Origin: Korobacter sp036501185
GTDB lineage: Bacteria; Acidobacteriota; Terriglobia; Terriglobales; Acidobacteriaceae
Assembly (NCBI GenBank): GCA_036501185.1
Contig: DASYAU010000149.1
Span: 1-64,000, forward strand
DNA: 64,000 bases
Reading direction: 5' to 3'
Under the pieces are notes generated by a model. That model searched no databases, was not told the origin of the DNA, and saw only the letters and a list, made by a program, of their open reading frames with translations. Below, one piece after another: positions 15,263-23,112 of this stretch; position 1 is the first letter of the stretch; each line of letters begins with the position of its first letter. The translations under genes and the position numbers were made by a program.

Positions 15263-16510
15263 ATGCGAGTCGCCCTCGACATCATTGCTCAGACCTTTCG
15301 GACTTTGTGGGCGCATAAGCTGCGTTCGTTCCTGACCATGTTTGGGATCGCGTGGGGTGTGGGTTCGCTCCTGCTGCTGGTGGGACTAGGGGAAGGGTTT
15401 CGCTCAGGGCAGCGCCGCGAAATGAGGAGCATGGGCGAGGATATCGAGTTCATGTACCCGGGACGCGCGCCTGCGGTGGCGGGCAATATGAGCTCGAGCC
15501 GTCCGTACAAGCTGACGATTGAGGATGCGGACGACGTTGCCAAGGCGCCCTATGTTCGAGCCGCTTCACCGGTCCTGATCCGCGAAGATATTCGCGAAGT
15601 AAGCCAGTTTGGCAGTACCAACGGCCAGGTGACCGGCGTGCTGCCGGTGTTCAATACAATCCGGTACTTGCCGCTGGACCGCGGCCGCTGGATCAATGAT
15701 CTCGATGAGTCGCAACGCCGCGATTTAGTGGTAATCGGCGACGAGATGGTGAAGAACCTTTTTCCCGACCAGCAGAATCCGATCGGCAGCTCAATATTGC
15801 TCAACGGTCGCAGCTTCGAGGTGATTGGCGTGGTGCAGCGCGTGGGGAAAGGCGATAACAACTCGACGAACAATCGCGCTTTCGTCCCGTTTTCCGCCAT
15901 GCACACGTATTTCCCACTGAAGCAGCAAGAAGAAGAGAACGCGATCAGCTTTATCAATTTCCGTCCGGAGACGCGCGAGCAACACGCGCTTGCGATGACG
16001 GAGGCGCGGAAGGTGATCGCCCGGAACCACAACTTCGATGCCGGCAACGACGATGCGTTCGAGGCATGGGATTCGGTGAAGACGGCCGAGATGGTGGGCA
16101 AGATCTTTGACGCAATGAATTACTTCCTCGGCAGCGTGGGGCTTATCACACTGGCGCTGGGCGCGATCGGGATCATCAACATCATGCTGGTGGCGGTGAG
16201 CGAGCGGACGCGGGAGATCGGTTTGCGCAAGGCGCTGGGTGCGACCAACCGCAGCGTATTGGCGCAGTTCTTTCTGGAAGGCACGTTCCTTACACTCTTT
16301 AGCGGGGGCGTGGGATTGACGCTGGCGATCGGGTTCTGCTCGATGCTCGCAAAGCTGCCAGCGCCACCCGGATTCGACACGCCGCGGGTGGTACCGATGT
16401 CGGCGGCAGTGGCGATCGGCACGCTGGCACTGGCTGGAATTGTTGCTGGCTTATATCCAGCACGCAAGGCAGCGCTCATGGCTCCGGTTGATGCGCTGCG
16501 GCAGGAGTAA
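15263..16510 (+). CDS. FtsX/MacB-family ABC transporter permease, first of a tandem pair
   Basis: 415 residues from ATG 15263 (MRVALDIIAQTFRTLWAHK). One N-terminal transmembrane helix (SFLTMFGIAWGVGSLLLL) is followed by a periplasmic MacB_PCD domain (about residues 50-270), then three C-terminal helices with the FtsX signature (NIMLVAVSERTREIGLRKALGA). Such permeases act as mechanotransmission or efflux components in dimers driven by a MacB/LolD-type ATPase. No ATPase gene is present nearby. The upstream open frame as far as 15014 overlaps the lon end and terminator and is not expected to be translated. The next permease starts five bases after this stop. Confidence 0.9.
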   Translation: MRVALDIIAQTFRTLWAHKLRSFLTMFGIAWGVGSLLLLVGLGEGFRSGQRREMRSMGEDIEFMYPGRAPAVAGNMSSSRPYKLTIEDADDVAKAPYVRAASPVLIREDIREVSQFGSTNGQVTGVLPVFNTIRYLPLDRGRWINDLDESQRRDLVVIGDEMVKNLFPDQQNPIGSSILLNGRSFEVIGVVQRVGKGDNNSTNNRAFVPFSAMHTYFPLKQQEEENAISFINFRPETREQHALAMTEARKVIARNHNFDAGNDDAFEAWDSVKTAEMVGKIFDAMNYFLGSVGLITLALGAIGIINIMLVAVSERTREIGLRKALGATNRSVLAQFFLEGTFLTLFSGGVGLTLAIGFCSMLAKLPAPPGFDTPRVVPMSAAVAIGTLALAGIVAGLYPARKAALMAPVDALRQE

Positions 16511-16514
16511 AGAG

Positions 16515-17756
16515 ATGGTCCGCGATTTGTTGAGCCAGGCAAACAGCGCGATGCGGCATAACCGCAGACGGACGGCGCTCACCATGCTCGGCATGGCGTG
16601 GGGTATTGCGACGGTAGTCCTGCTGCTCGCATACGGTGCGGGATTCGGGCGCGCGGTGACGACGATTTTTTCGCACTTCGGCATGAAGATCATCGGTGTG
16701 TTCCCAGGGCGCACGTCGCAACAGGCGGGCGGACAAAAGGCCGGGACAGAGGTGCGCTTCACCCTGGATGATATCGACCGTTTGGCGACGAATGTGCCCA
16801 TGGTGCGACATATATCGCCGGCGACGTATCAACAGGCGACCGTAGCGAATGAAACGCGCAGCTATGGCTTCACGATCACCGGGGCATACCCGAGCGTTCA
16901 GAACATTCAGAAAGTCGTTGTGGAGTCGGGACGGTTCTTCAACGAGGCTGAGCTTTCGCAGAAGGCACGCGTGGCGGTGATCGGGTCAGATGCGAAGACC
17001 AAGCTGTTTTCAGGTGAGTATCCGCTGGGGCAGCGAATTCGCGTGAATGGAATTTCGTTTGAGGTGATTGGAGTGGTCGAGCCGCGCATGCAGGAGAGCG
17101 AGAGCGACATCAACCGGCAGATCTACATCCCGTTCTCGACGATGAGCGATTTGAAAGACACACATTATCTTGATGGGATCTGGATAGATTACGAGACCGA
17201 TCAATATGAGCTGGTGGAGCGCGGGATCCGAAACACCCTGGCCGATAGCCACGGGTTCAACCCTGCCGACGATCGCGCGGTCAACATCTTCGACGCGATG
17301 AAGCAAGTGAAACAGTTCGCGATCATCACGATGGGATTGAAAGTCCTGCTGGCGTTCATTGGCACACTCACCCTTGGGATCGGCGGCGTGGGCCTGATGA
17401 ACATCATGCTGGTAAGCGTGACGCAGCGGACGCGCGAGATCGGGGTGGAAAAAGCGCTGGGCGGACGGAAGCGCGACATTCTATTCCAGTTCCTGGCGGA
17501 GGCATTGACGATCACGTTCATTGGCGGCGTGATGGGGATTGCGTTGTCGTACCTGGTGTCGTTCGGCGTGGGCAAGATCACGTTTTACAGCGCATTGGCC
17601 AAGAATGCCGAGGCTGCGGATATTCGCCTGATTATTGAACCGAGCACGCTCATTGTGGCGACGGTGATTTTGATCGTCGTTGGAATTGTGAGCGGAATGC
17701 TGCCAGCCATCAAGGCGGCGCGCTTGGATCCGATCGAGGCGCTGCGGTACGAGTAG
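16515..17756 (+). CDS. FtsX/MacB-family ABC transporter permease, second of the pair
   Basis: 413 residues from ATG 16515, which follows CAGGAG by eight bases; that site lies inside the end of the previous gene, so translation is probably coupled. The topology is the same: an N-terminal helix (MLGMAWGIATVVLLLAYGAG), a periplasmic MacB_PCD region, and three C-terminal helices with NIMLVSVTQRTREIGVEKALGG. It has clearly diverged from the first copy, which suits a heterodimer rather than a recent duplication. It ends at a strong terminator, so the unit is just these two permeases without an ATPase. Cargo is unknown. Confidence 0.9.
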   Translation: MVRDLLSQANSAMRHNRRRTALTMLGMAWGIATVVLLLAYGAGFGRAVTTIFSHFGMKIIGVFPGRTSQQAGGQKAGTEVRFTLDDIDRLATNVPMVRHISPATYQQATVANETRSYGFTITGAYPSVQNIQKVVVESGRFFNEAELSQKARVAVIGSDAKTKLFSGEYPLGQRIRVNGISFEVIGVVEPRMQESESDINRQIYIPFSTMSDLKDTHYLDGIWIDYETDQYELVERGIRNTLADSHGFNPADDRAVNIFDAMKQVKQFAIITMGLKVLLAFIGTLTLGIGGVGLMNIMLVSVTQRTREIGVEKALGGRKRDILFQFLAEALTITFIGGVMGIALSYLVSFGVGKITFYSALAKNAEAADIRLIIEPSTLIVATVILIVVGIVSGMLPAIKAARLDPIEALRYE

Positions 17757-17804
17757 CCCCCGGACAAGCTGGGGCTTAAGTTTGTCTGTTCTCTCCGGAA
17801 CAGG

Positions 17805-17835
17805 GGCGGGCGCGTCTTGCGTCCGCCTTTTTTTT
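17805..17835 (+). terminator. Rho-independent terminator of the permease pair
   Basis: ggcgggcgc (17805-17813) pairs with gcgtccgcc (17819-17827) with one G-U pair, loop gtctt, then eight T residues. It is among the strongest terminators in the window. Confidence 0.9.
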
Positions 17836-17864
17836 GCGTGCGCGACGGCAGGTACAATCAACCC

Positions 17865-18143
17865 ATGACCCCCTCACGTCTGGAGCGCGTGCTGGAGCAC
17901 CTGCGGCAGTACGAGCATCCGCTGCTGGTGTTTGATGCGCGCGAGAAGGGCGACATCATCGAAGTCATCATCCAGTTCAAGGATCCGCCGGTGCCGGTGC
18001 ACACCTACTACTTCGAAGTGCACCCGCGAGACCTAGACCATCCGCAATTTGCGTGGACATTTCAGAGGCAGCTCTATGACTGCATGCACGACTATTTCGT
18101 GGAGATGTTCATCCGTACCCCACAGCACAAAGTCAAGGCATGA
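17865..18143 (+). CDS. 92-aa protein of unknown function, translationally coupled to midA
   Basis: Starts at ATG 17865 (MTPSRLERVLEHLRQY); an in-frame codon at 17817 falls inside the upstream terminator. It is a soluble alpha/beta protein with no signal peptide and no cysteine-based motif, and a hydrophobic pattern EVIIQFKDPPVPVHTYYFEVHP in the middle. Its stop overlaps the midA start (ATGA at 18140-18143), so the two are co-translated. I do not recognise the family. Context suggests a helper or partner of the MidA methyltransferase, which is inference only. Confidence 0.75.
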   Translation: MTPSRLERVLEHLRQYEHPLLVFDAREKGDIIEVIIQFKDPPVPVHTYYFEVHPRDLDHPQFAWTFQRQLYDCMHDYFVEMFIRTPQHKVKA

Positions 18144-19249
18144 GCCTGCGCGATGAGATTGTGACGGTGATCCGGCGCGATGGACCGATTCCATTCTCGC
18201 GTTACATGAGGATGTGCCTGTATCACGCGGAGCTGGGGTACTACTCGCGAACGAGGGAGAAGTTTGGGAAGTCTGGGGATTTTTATACCTCCAGCGACGT
18301 GCACGCAGTGTTTGGCCGGCTGCTATGCCGCCAGTTCGAGGAGATGTGGCGCGCACTTGGAACTCCAGCGCAGATCGATTTAATCGAGCTTGGGCCCGGC
18401 CGGGGGTTGTTTGCGCAGGACGTGCTGGATTGGGCGGGAAAGAAGTTCCCGGAGTTTGCAAAGGCGTTACGGTATCGCCTGGTGGAGAGCTCGCCCTCGC
18501 TGTGGGAAAGATTGCGCGAGCGTTTCGCGCGGGATTCGCGCGTTGCGCTGTATGCGGAACTCGAAGCGGCCGCGGAGGATTGCGGCGAGGCCCTGATTGT
18601 CTTCGGCAACGAGTTCTTCGATGCCATCCCGGTGGATATCATCTCTGGGATTGGCGAATTGCGGGTTGCCGAGCGCGATGGCAATTTCACGGAAGAGTGG
18701 GTGCGCCCGGCACAGGAACACCTCGACTTCCTGAAACAATACAGCGTTCATCCGCAGGAGAATGAGCGGTTGGAGACATCGATGGAGTCGCAGGCATGGA
18801 TGCAACGGATCGCAGCGCTGTTTGAGAAGAGACGCGGGTTCGCGATTTTCATCGATTACGGCTATACGCGCGATCAGCAGCTGGCGGGGCGCCATCGTGA
18901 CACGGTGATGACGTTTCGCGAGCACCGCGCGTCGGGCAATCCGTACGAGGCTCCGGGCGAGCAGGACATCACCGCGCATGTAAATTTCACGGCCCTTATC
19001 GACGCAGCCGAGCAGGGCGGAATGAAGAACCTGGGGCTGGTGACCCAATCGCAATTGCTGCTGGGAGTTGGGCAAGCGACAGAATTTTCCGATGCATTTG
19101 AAGCCTGCGTGCTGCCCCAGGAGCGCGCGAAGGTCGGACTGCAGTTGCGGCACCTGATTTCGCCGGAGGACATGGGTGAGCGCTTTCATGCGCTGGTGCT
19201 GGGGAAGGGTGTGGAACGGAAGTTGAGCGGGTTGGAGTTCGGAAAATAA
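18140..19249 (+). CDS. MidA/NDUFAF7-family SAM-dependent methyltransferase
   Basis: 369 residues. The N-terminal segment (IPFSRYMRMCLYHAELGYYS) and GDFYTSSDVHAVFG are hallmarks of the MidA/NDUFAF7 family. The SAM site is IELGPGRGLFAQDVL near residues 82-96, and FGNEFFDAIPV near 160 is the conserved acidic motif. The mitochondrial relative dimethylates an arginine of a complex I subunit; bacterial targets are not established. Its start overlaps the stop of the preceding 92-aa gene by four bases. A hairpin shared with the convergent next gene follows six bases after the stop. Confidence 0.92.
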   Translation: MSLRDEIVTVIRRDGPIPFSRYMRMCLYHAELGYYSRTREKFGKSGDFYTSSDVHAVFGRLLCRQFEEMWRALGTPAQIDLIELGPGRGLFAQDVLDWAGKKFPEFAKALRYRLVESSPSLWERLRERFARDSRVALYAELEAAAEDCGEALIVFGNEFFDAIPVDIISGIGELRVAERDGNFTEEWVRPAQEHLDFLKQYSVHPQENERLETSMESQAWMQRIAALFEKRRGFAIFIDYGYTRDQQLAGRHRDTVMTFREHRASGNPYEAPGEQDITAHVNFTALIDAAEQGGMKNLGLVTQSQLLLGVGQATEFSDAFEACVLPQERAKVGLQLRHLISPEDMGERFHALVLGKGVERKLSGLEFGK

Positions 19250-19254
19250 GCGAA

Positions 19255-19273
19255 GGCCGCCTTTCTGGCGGCC
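19255..19273. terminator. Hairpin between convergent midA-like and M1-like genes
   Basis: ggccgcc (19255-19261) pairs with ggcggcc (19267-19273), loop tttct. Neither side has a strong T-run, but its position between two convergent stops fits a bidirectional transcript end. Confidence 0.6.
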
Positions 19274-19293
19274 CTCAACTTCTATCAAACAGT

Positions 19294-21405
19294 TTACTGA
19301 GTTATATCTTTCGGACGCTCGAACGGTTTGTTGAGATATTTTCGAGCTTCGTCGAGCGCTCCCTGGGTGTTGTCGTTGGTTTGCAGAGCCTGGCGGTAGG
19401 AGTTCACCGCGCGTTCGCGCTGGCCGGTGATGTCGAAGATCTTGCCGAGCTGGATGTATGCCCAGACCTCGGTCCAGCGCGGTTCGCCGTCGCCGTTGAG
19501 AGAGTCGCGGTATTCATTCGCCGCGGCCTGGTAGTTACGCTGGAGGTAGAAGACTTCGGCGATGCGGTAGTGCGCCAGCGAGCTGGCCTTCGCGATGGCG
19601 AGTGCCGACTGGAACTGGCGAAGCGCCTCGGCGAGGTCCCCTTGCTGTACCAGAGCCTGGCCGCGAAGAATCGCAGTGCGAATCTGGATGTCGCTGGAAT
19701 TCTTCAGGACGTGATCGTTCGGGTCGATGGTGATGCGGCGCGGCTTGCCGTAGGTTTCAATCGCATACGGCGAGTTGGTGCCAACCACCTCGATGGTTTT
19801 CAACTCAGTCTGGCCATCGGTATCGACCTTCACTTCCACAGGCATGTGGAAGAGATCGAGGTCCTGCGTGATCTCGCCGACGATGCGGAAGCCCTTGCCG
19901 TTGCCCATGCGGTAGATGGTGTACTTGTCCTTGAATTCCGGCGCGCTGGTCGAATCGACCCACTGCGAGAAGAACCAGGTGAGCTTGTCTCCGAGGACTT
20001 TTTCGCAGACTTCGCGGAACTGGTCCACGCTCACCGATTGCATGGAGTACTGCTGTGCGAAGGTGCGCATGGCGGTATTGAACTTCGAGTCGCCAAGCAC
20101 GAAGCGCAGCATGTGGAGAATCATGGCGCCTTTATCGGTGACCACCGACTGGAATTCAGGCGAGAACGTGTCAAGCGAGCCGACGCTGCTGAGAGGAACT
20201 GTTTGGTAGGCGAGCGCGCCTACCGACATGTCTTTAATCGCCTCCTGAAAGCCGGCTTCACCAACAAGGTGCTCGATGTAGAGGGCCTCGGTGTAACGCG
20301 CGAAGCCGTCATTCAGCCACCAATCGTTCTTGCTCGCGGGGCTGACCTGGACGCCCCACCATTGATGCGCGATGGTGTTCGCGAGCAGGCGATAGTTGGT
20401 TTTTTCGGTGATGTTATGTGCGGCGAGGGCAGCGATTTCAGGGGCCCAAGCAGAGGGCACCGTGTCGTCAGGCAACTCGACAACACTTAGCGTGCTGGAA
20501 ACCGGCGGAGCGAATAGCGTGATGTCGAAGAAGAGTTCCTTCGTCGCAGTGGAGGCGTATTCCTGCGCGAACTGCTTCTTGTCAGGCAGTGTGTAGACGG
20601 TGAGGTTCAGGCCGCCTTCGCTGCTGACGGTCTTTACGAACTTCCCCGCGATGATCGTGCCGGGGAAGCTCGGCTTGTCCCATGTGAAGGTGACACTGTG
20701 CATGCCGGCGGGCTCGGACTTAGCAGCTTCCTTTTTCTCGAGTTCGCGGCGCGGATTGCCTAACTGCCGGCGCGACTTTGAAGCTGTGGTCTCGTGCGTC
20801 TCCTTGCGGGGTTCCTCGGACGCACCGGAAAACGGCTGACCCGGCGATTGCTTGCCGCTTCCGATGATTTCAAAATCCTGCGGCGCGGTGATAGTGATGG
20901 TCGCCGTAAACCGGTTGATTCCGTAATTCGACATGGGGAACCAGCGCGCCGGATAAAGCAGGTAGGTGATGTCATTGCCGATATAGGCGAGCTTGAGGCC
21001 CTGCACAGGGCTATCGTCCGCGCTCTGTAGCGTGCCTTCGTAGTCAAATGTGAGGGCGGTGCTCTGGCCCTTCGGCAATCCATTTGGCAGGGCGACTCGT
21101 ACGGTGTTGTCTTGCGAGACGCGCTCTGCCTGGAGTTCCTGGCCCTTGTCATCGGCGACGTGGGTTACGCGTAGGGCGTTGTTCAGCTCGAACGTAGCAG
21201 TCGCCAAGTCTTCAAGAGCGGTGAATTTCACCGTTGTATGCGCCGTAAGCTTATGGGTGACTGGCTGTATCTGCGCGTCGATTACGTAGTCGTCGACGTG
21301 AAGGCGGATTTTTTCCGGCGCCGCATAGAGCGGCAGGGAAGCGACAAGGATGACGGCGGCGATAAGACCAACTGCGCGACGAGTGAGTCGCCTTGCGGAT
21401 TGCAT
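19294..21405 (-). CDS. Secreted M1-peptidase-like protein without catalytic residues, with C-terminal TPRs
   Basis: 703 residues with an N-terminal signal peptide (to about residue 29, LPLYA). The fold follows M1 aminopeptidases: a beta-rich N-terminal domain, then a gluzincin-like domain with AHQWWG and WWLNDGFARYTEAL. In active M1 enzymes the motif is HExxH, 18 residues, then E. Here those positions are Asn343, Thr344, His347 and Asp366. The catalytic Glu and at least one zinc ligand are therefore gone, and no GAMEN-type motif is visible. Residues about 580-700 form two or three TPRs. A scaffold or binding role is more likely than peptidase activity. No Shine-Dalgarno is clear. Confidence 0.85.
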   Translation of the reverse strand: MQSARRLTRRAVGLIAAVILVASLPLYAAPEKIRLHVDDYVIDAQIQPVTHKLTAHTTVKFTALEDLATATFELNNALRVTHVADDKGQELQAERVSQDNTVRVALPNGLPKGQSTALTFDYEGTLQSADDSPVQGLKLAYIGNDITYLLYPARWFPMSNYGINRFTATITITAPQDFEIIGSGKQSPGQPFSGASEEPRKETHETTASKSRRQLGNPRRELEKKEAAKSEPAGMHSVTFTWDKPSFPGTIIAGKFVKTVSSEGGLNLTVYTLPDKKQFAQEYASTATKELFFDITLFAPPVSSTLSVVELPDDTVPSAWAPEIAALAAHNITEKTNYRLLANTIAHQWWGVQVSPASKNDWWLNDGFARYTEALYIEHLVGEAGFQEAIKDMSVGALAYQTVPLSSVGSLDTFSPEFQSVVTDKGAMILHMLRFVLGDSKFNTAMRTFAQQYSMQSVSVDQFREVCEKVLGDKLTWFFSQWVDSTSAPEFKDKYTIYRMGNGKGFRIVGEITQDLDLFHMPVEVKVDTDGQTELKTIEVVGTNSPYAIETYGKPRRITIDPNDHVLKNSSDIQIRTAILRGQALVQQGDLAEALRQFQSALAIAKASSLAHYRIAEVFYLQRNYQAAANEYRDSLNGDGEPRWTEVWAYIQLGKIFDITGQRERAVNSYRQALQTNDNTQGALDEARKYLNKPFERPKDITQ

Positions 21406-21474
21406 GGGGAACAGTGTGTGCTCCTGCTGAACTTCTTACTCGATGAAAAATCTACACGAAAAGATGCGTATACC

Positions 21475-22626
21475 TCAATTTGACTTCGACTCGATCGCGC
21501 CCAAAACGGCTTTCGCCGCACGTTCTGCAGCCGATTCCGTGGCCCGCCCCGCCTGCAAGTGGCTGCGAACTTCAGCCAGATCGCGCTTCACCTGCTCTCG
21601 GCGGGCACCGATTTCCATCAATGCTTTGACCTCGGCAACAACGTTGGTGGCTGTGAAGTTCCCCTGCACCAGCTCGCGGACGATTTCGCGTTCGGCAATG
21701 ACGTTCGGCATGGCGAAATGTGAAAGCTTTACGAGACGACGGCCCAGCTTCCAACTGAGCGGCGAGACCCGGTAAACCATGACGAACGGCGTGCCCAGCA
21801 CAGCCGCTTCGACCGTGGCAGTGCCGCTGGCCACCATGGCTGCGCGACATTGCACAAGGGTTTGACGAGCATCGTTGGTTAAGGTGATACGCGGGGTAGC
21901 GGGAATTCGCTGTAACTGCGATCGCAGCCAGTCCTCCTCCAGGGTTGACGCCACCGGGAGGAGGTACTCGTAGCCTGAACCGAGGATTTTCGCGGCTTCC
22001 AGCAGCGTCGGCAGGATCATCTGGACCTCTTTGCGCCGGCTGCCAGGAAGAATGCCGACCCATGCCTTGGCGGGATCGAGACCGTACTGGCCAGCGAATT
22101 CGGCGCGAGGCTCCGCTCCAACCGTGAGTTCAGCAAGCGGGTGCCCCGTGAATTCAGCGGCCACACCGTGGTCGCGATAGAACTGCTCCTCAAAAGGGAA
22201 GATCACCAGCATCTTCTTCACGTAGCGTTGGACGAGCTTGATCCGCCCGCGACGCCACGCCCACAGTTGTGGGCTGACATAGTAAACGATCGGAATTCCC
22301 CGGGCATGCAGCGCTTTGGCGAGGCGGAAGTGGAAGTCGGGAAAATCAATGAGGACGGCGACATCGGGCTGACGGCGATCAGCTTCGCGAAGCAGTTTGT
22401 GAAACTCGCGGTAGATGCGCGGAAGGTGGGTTGCGACCTCGGCAATGCCCACGACGGCGACGTCTTTCGAGTGAACGATAATCTCGCAACCTGCGGCATG
22501 CATGCGTTCCCCGCCCAGGCCAAAAGCTTCCACCGGCGAAGGCGAAATGCGCTTCAGCGCGTCGAGAAGCGCGGCGCCATACATTTCGCCGGAAGCTTCT
22601 CCGGCGGAGATGAGCACTTTGGGCAT
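21475..22626 (-). CDS. lpxB: Lipid-A-disaccharide synthase
   Basis: 383 residues from ATG 22626 (MPKVLISAGEASGEMYG), the canonical LpxB N-terminus; an in-frame codon 24 positions earlier is not needed. GT-B glycosyltransferase of family GT19 that joins UDP-diacylglucosamine and lipid X in lipid A synthesis at the inner membrane. VDFPDFHFRLAK-type and YYVSPQLWAWR motifs are in the first half; LPGSRRKEVQ and ASGTATVEAAVLGTPFVMVY mark the donor-binding half. It shows that the cell makes an LPS-type outer membrane. It lies 69 bases upstream of the M1-like gene on the same strand and is divergent from the STAS gene. Confidence 0.95.
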   Translation of the reverse strand: MPKVLISAGEASGEMYGAALLDALKRISPSPVEAFGLGGERMHAAGCEIIVHSKDVAVVGIAEVATHLPRIYREFHKLLREADRRQPDVAVLIDFPDFHFRLAKALHARGIPIVYYVSPQLWAWRRGRIKLVQRYVKKMLVIFPFEEQFYRDHGVAAEFTGHPLAELTVGAEPRAEFAGQYGLDPAKAWVGILPGSRRKEVQMILPTLLEAAKILGSGYEYLLPVASTLEEDWLRSQLQRIPATPRITLTNDARQTLVQCRAAMVASGTATVEAAVLGTPFVMVYRVSPLSWKLGRRLVKLSHFAMPNVIAEREIVRELVQGNFTATNVVAEVKALMEIGARREQVKRDLAEVRSHLQAGRATESAAERAAKAVLGAIESKSN

Positions 22627-22728
22627 GCAGAAGCAGTGTAACGGGTGATGCGAATTTTCGTCGCCAATCGGCGCTGGTCGTGCGAAAATCGCGCCCACAA
22701 CTCTCCCGAAAGCAAAACAGGATCTGCG

Positions 22729-23079
22729 ATGTCAGAAAAAGCGGCAGCTAGTGGTTTGTCCGTTAAGTCGCGCGGCGATGGCGGCGTTGTCACAGTTCGT
22801 TGCACTGGACGCCTGGTGCTTGGCACGAACGAAATCCTCTATAACGAGGTCCACCGGTTGCTTCCCGAGGCGCGGGAAATAGTGATCGACTGCGCTGAAC
22901 TGACGCGCATGGACAGTACCGGCCTGGGCACGCTCGTTCGGCTCTATGTGTCGGCCAAAAGCAAGGGCGTGCCGCTGATCTTGGTGGATATGGGCCCGTC
23001 GATCCGGCACTTGCTCGGCATCACGCAACTTTTCGACGTCTTGACCACCATCGGCGAAAGCGGAATCAAAATGATGTGA
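22729..23079 (+). CDS. STAS-domain anti-anti-sigma factor
   Basis: 116 residues from ATG 22729, preceded by CAGGA; upstream in-frame codons run into the lpxB promoter region. The single STAS domain has the phosphorylatable serine motif MDSTGLGTL (Ser63), as in SpoIIAA/RsbV. Such proteins release a sigma factor by binding an RsbW-type kinase when unphosphorylated. The only kinase candidate in the window is the RsbW-like protein at 3701-4168, about 19 kb away, so a partnership is possible but unsupported. It is a single gene, convergent with the amidohydrolase. Confidence 0.9.
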   Translation: MSEKAAASGLSVKSRGDGGVVTVRCTGRLVLGTNEILYNEVHRLLPEAREIVIDCAELTRMDSTGLGTLVRLYVSAKSKGVPLILVDMGPSIRHLLGITQLFDVLTTIGESGIKMM

Positions 23080-23112
23080 ACCGGCCAAGATGCGCCGGTA
23101 GTTCCTCGTCTC

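Noticed and set aside
23080..23099. Terminator between the STAS and amidohydrolase genes
   Set aside because: accggc and gccggt form only a 6-bp stem with an eight-base loop and no T-run on either strand.
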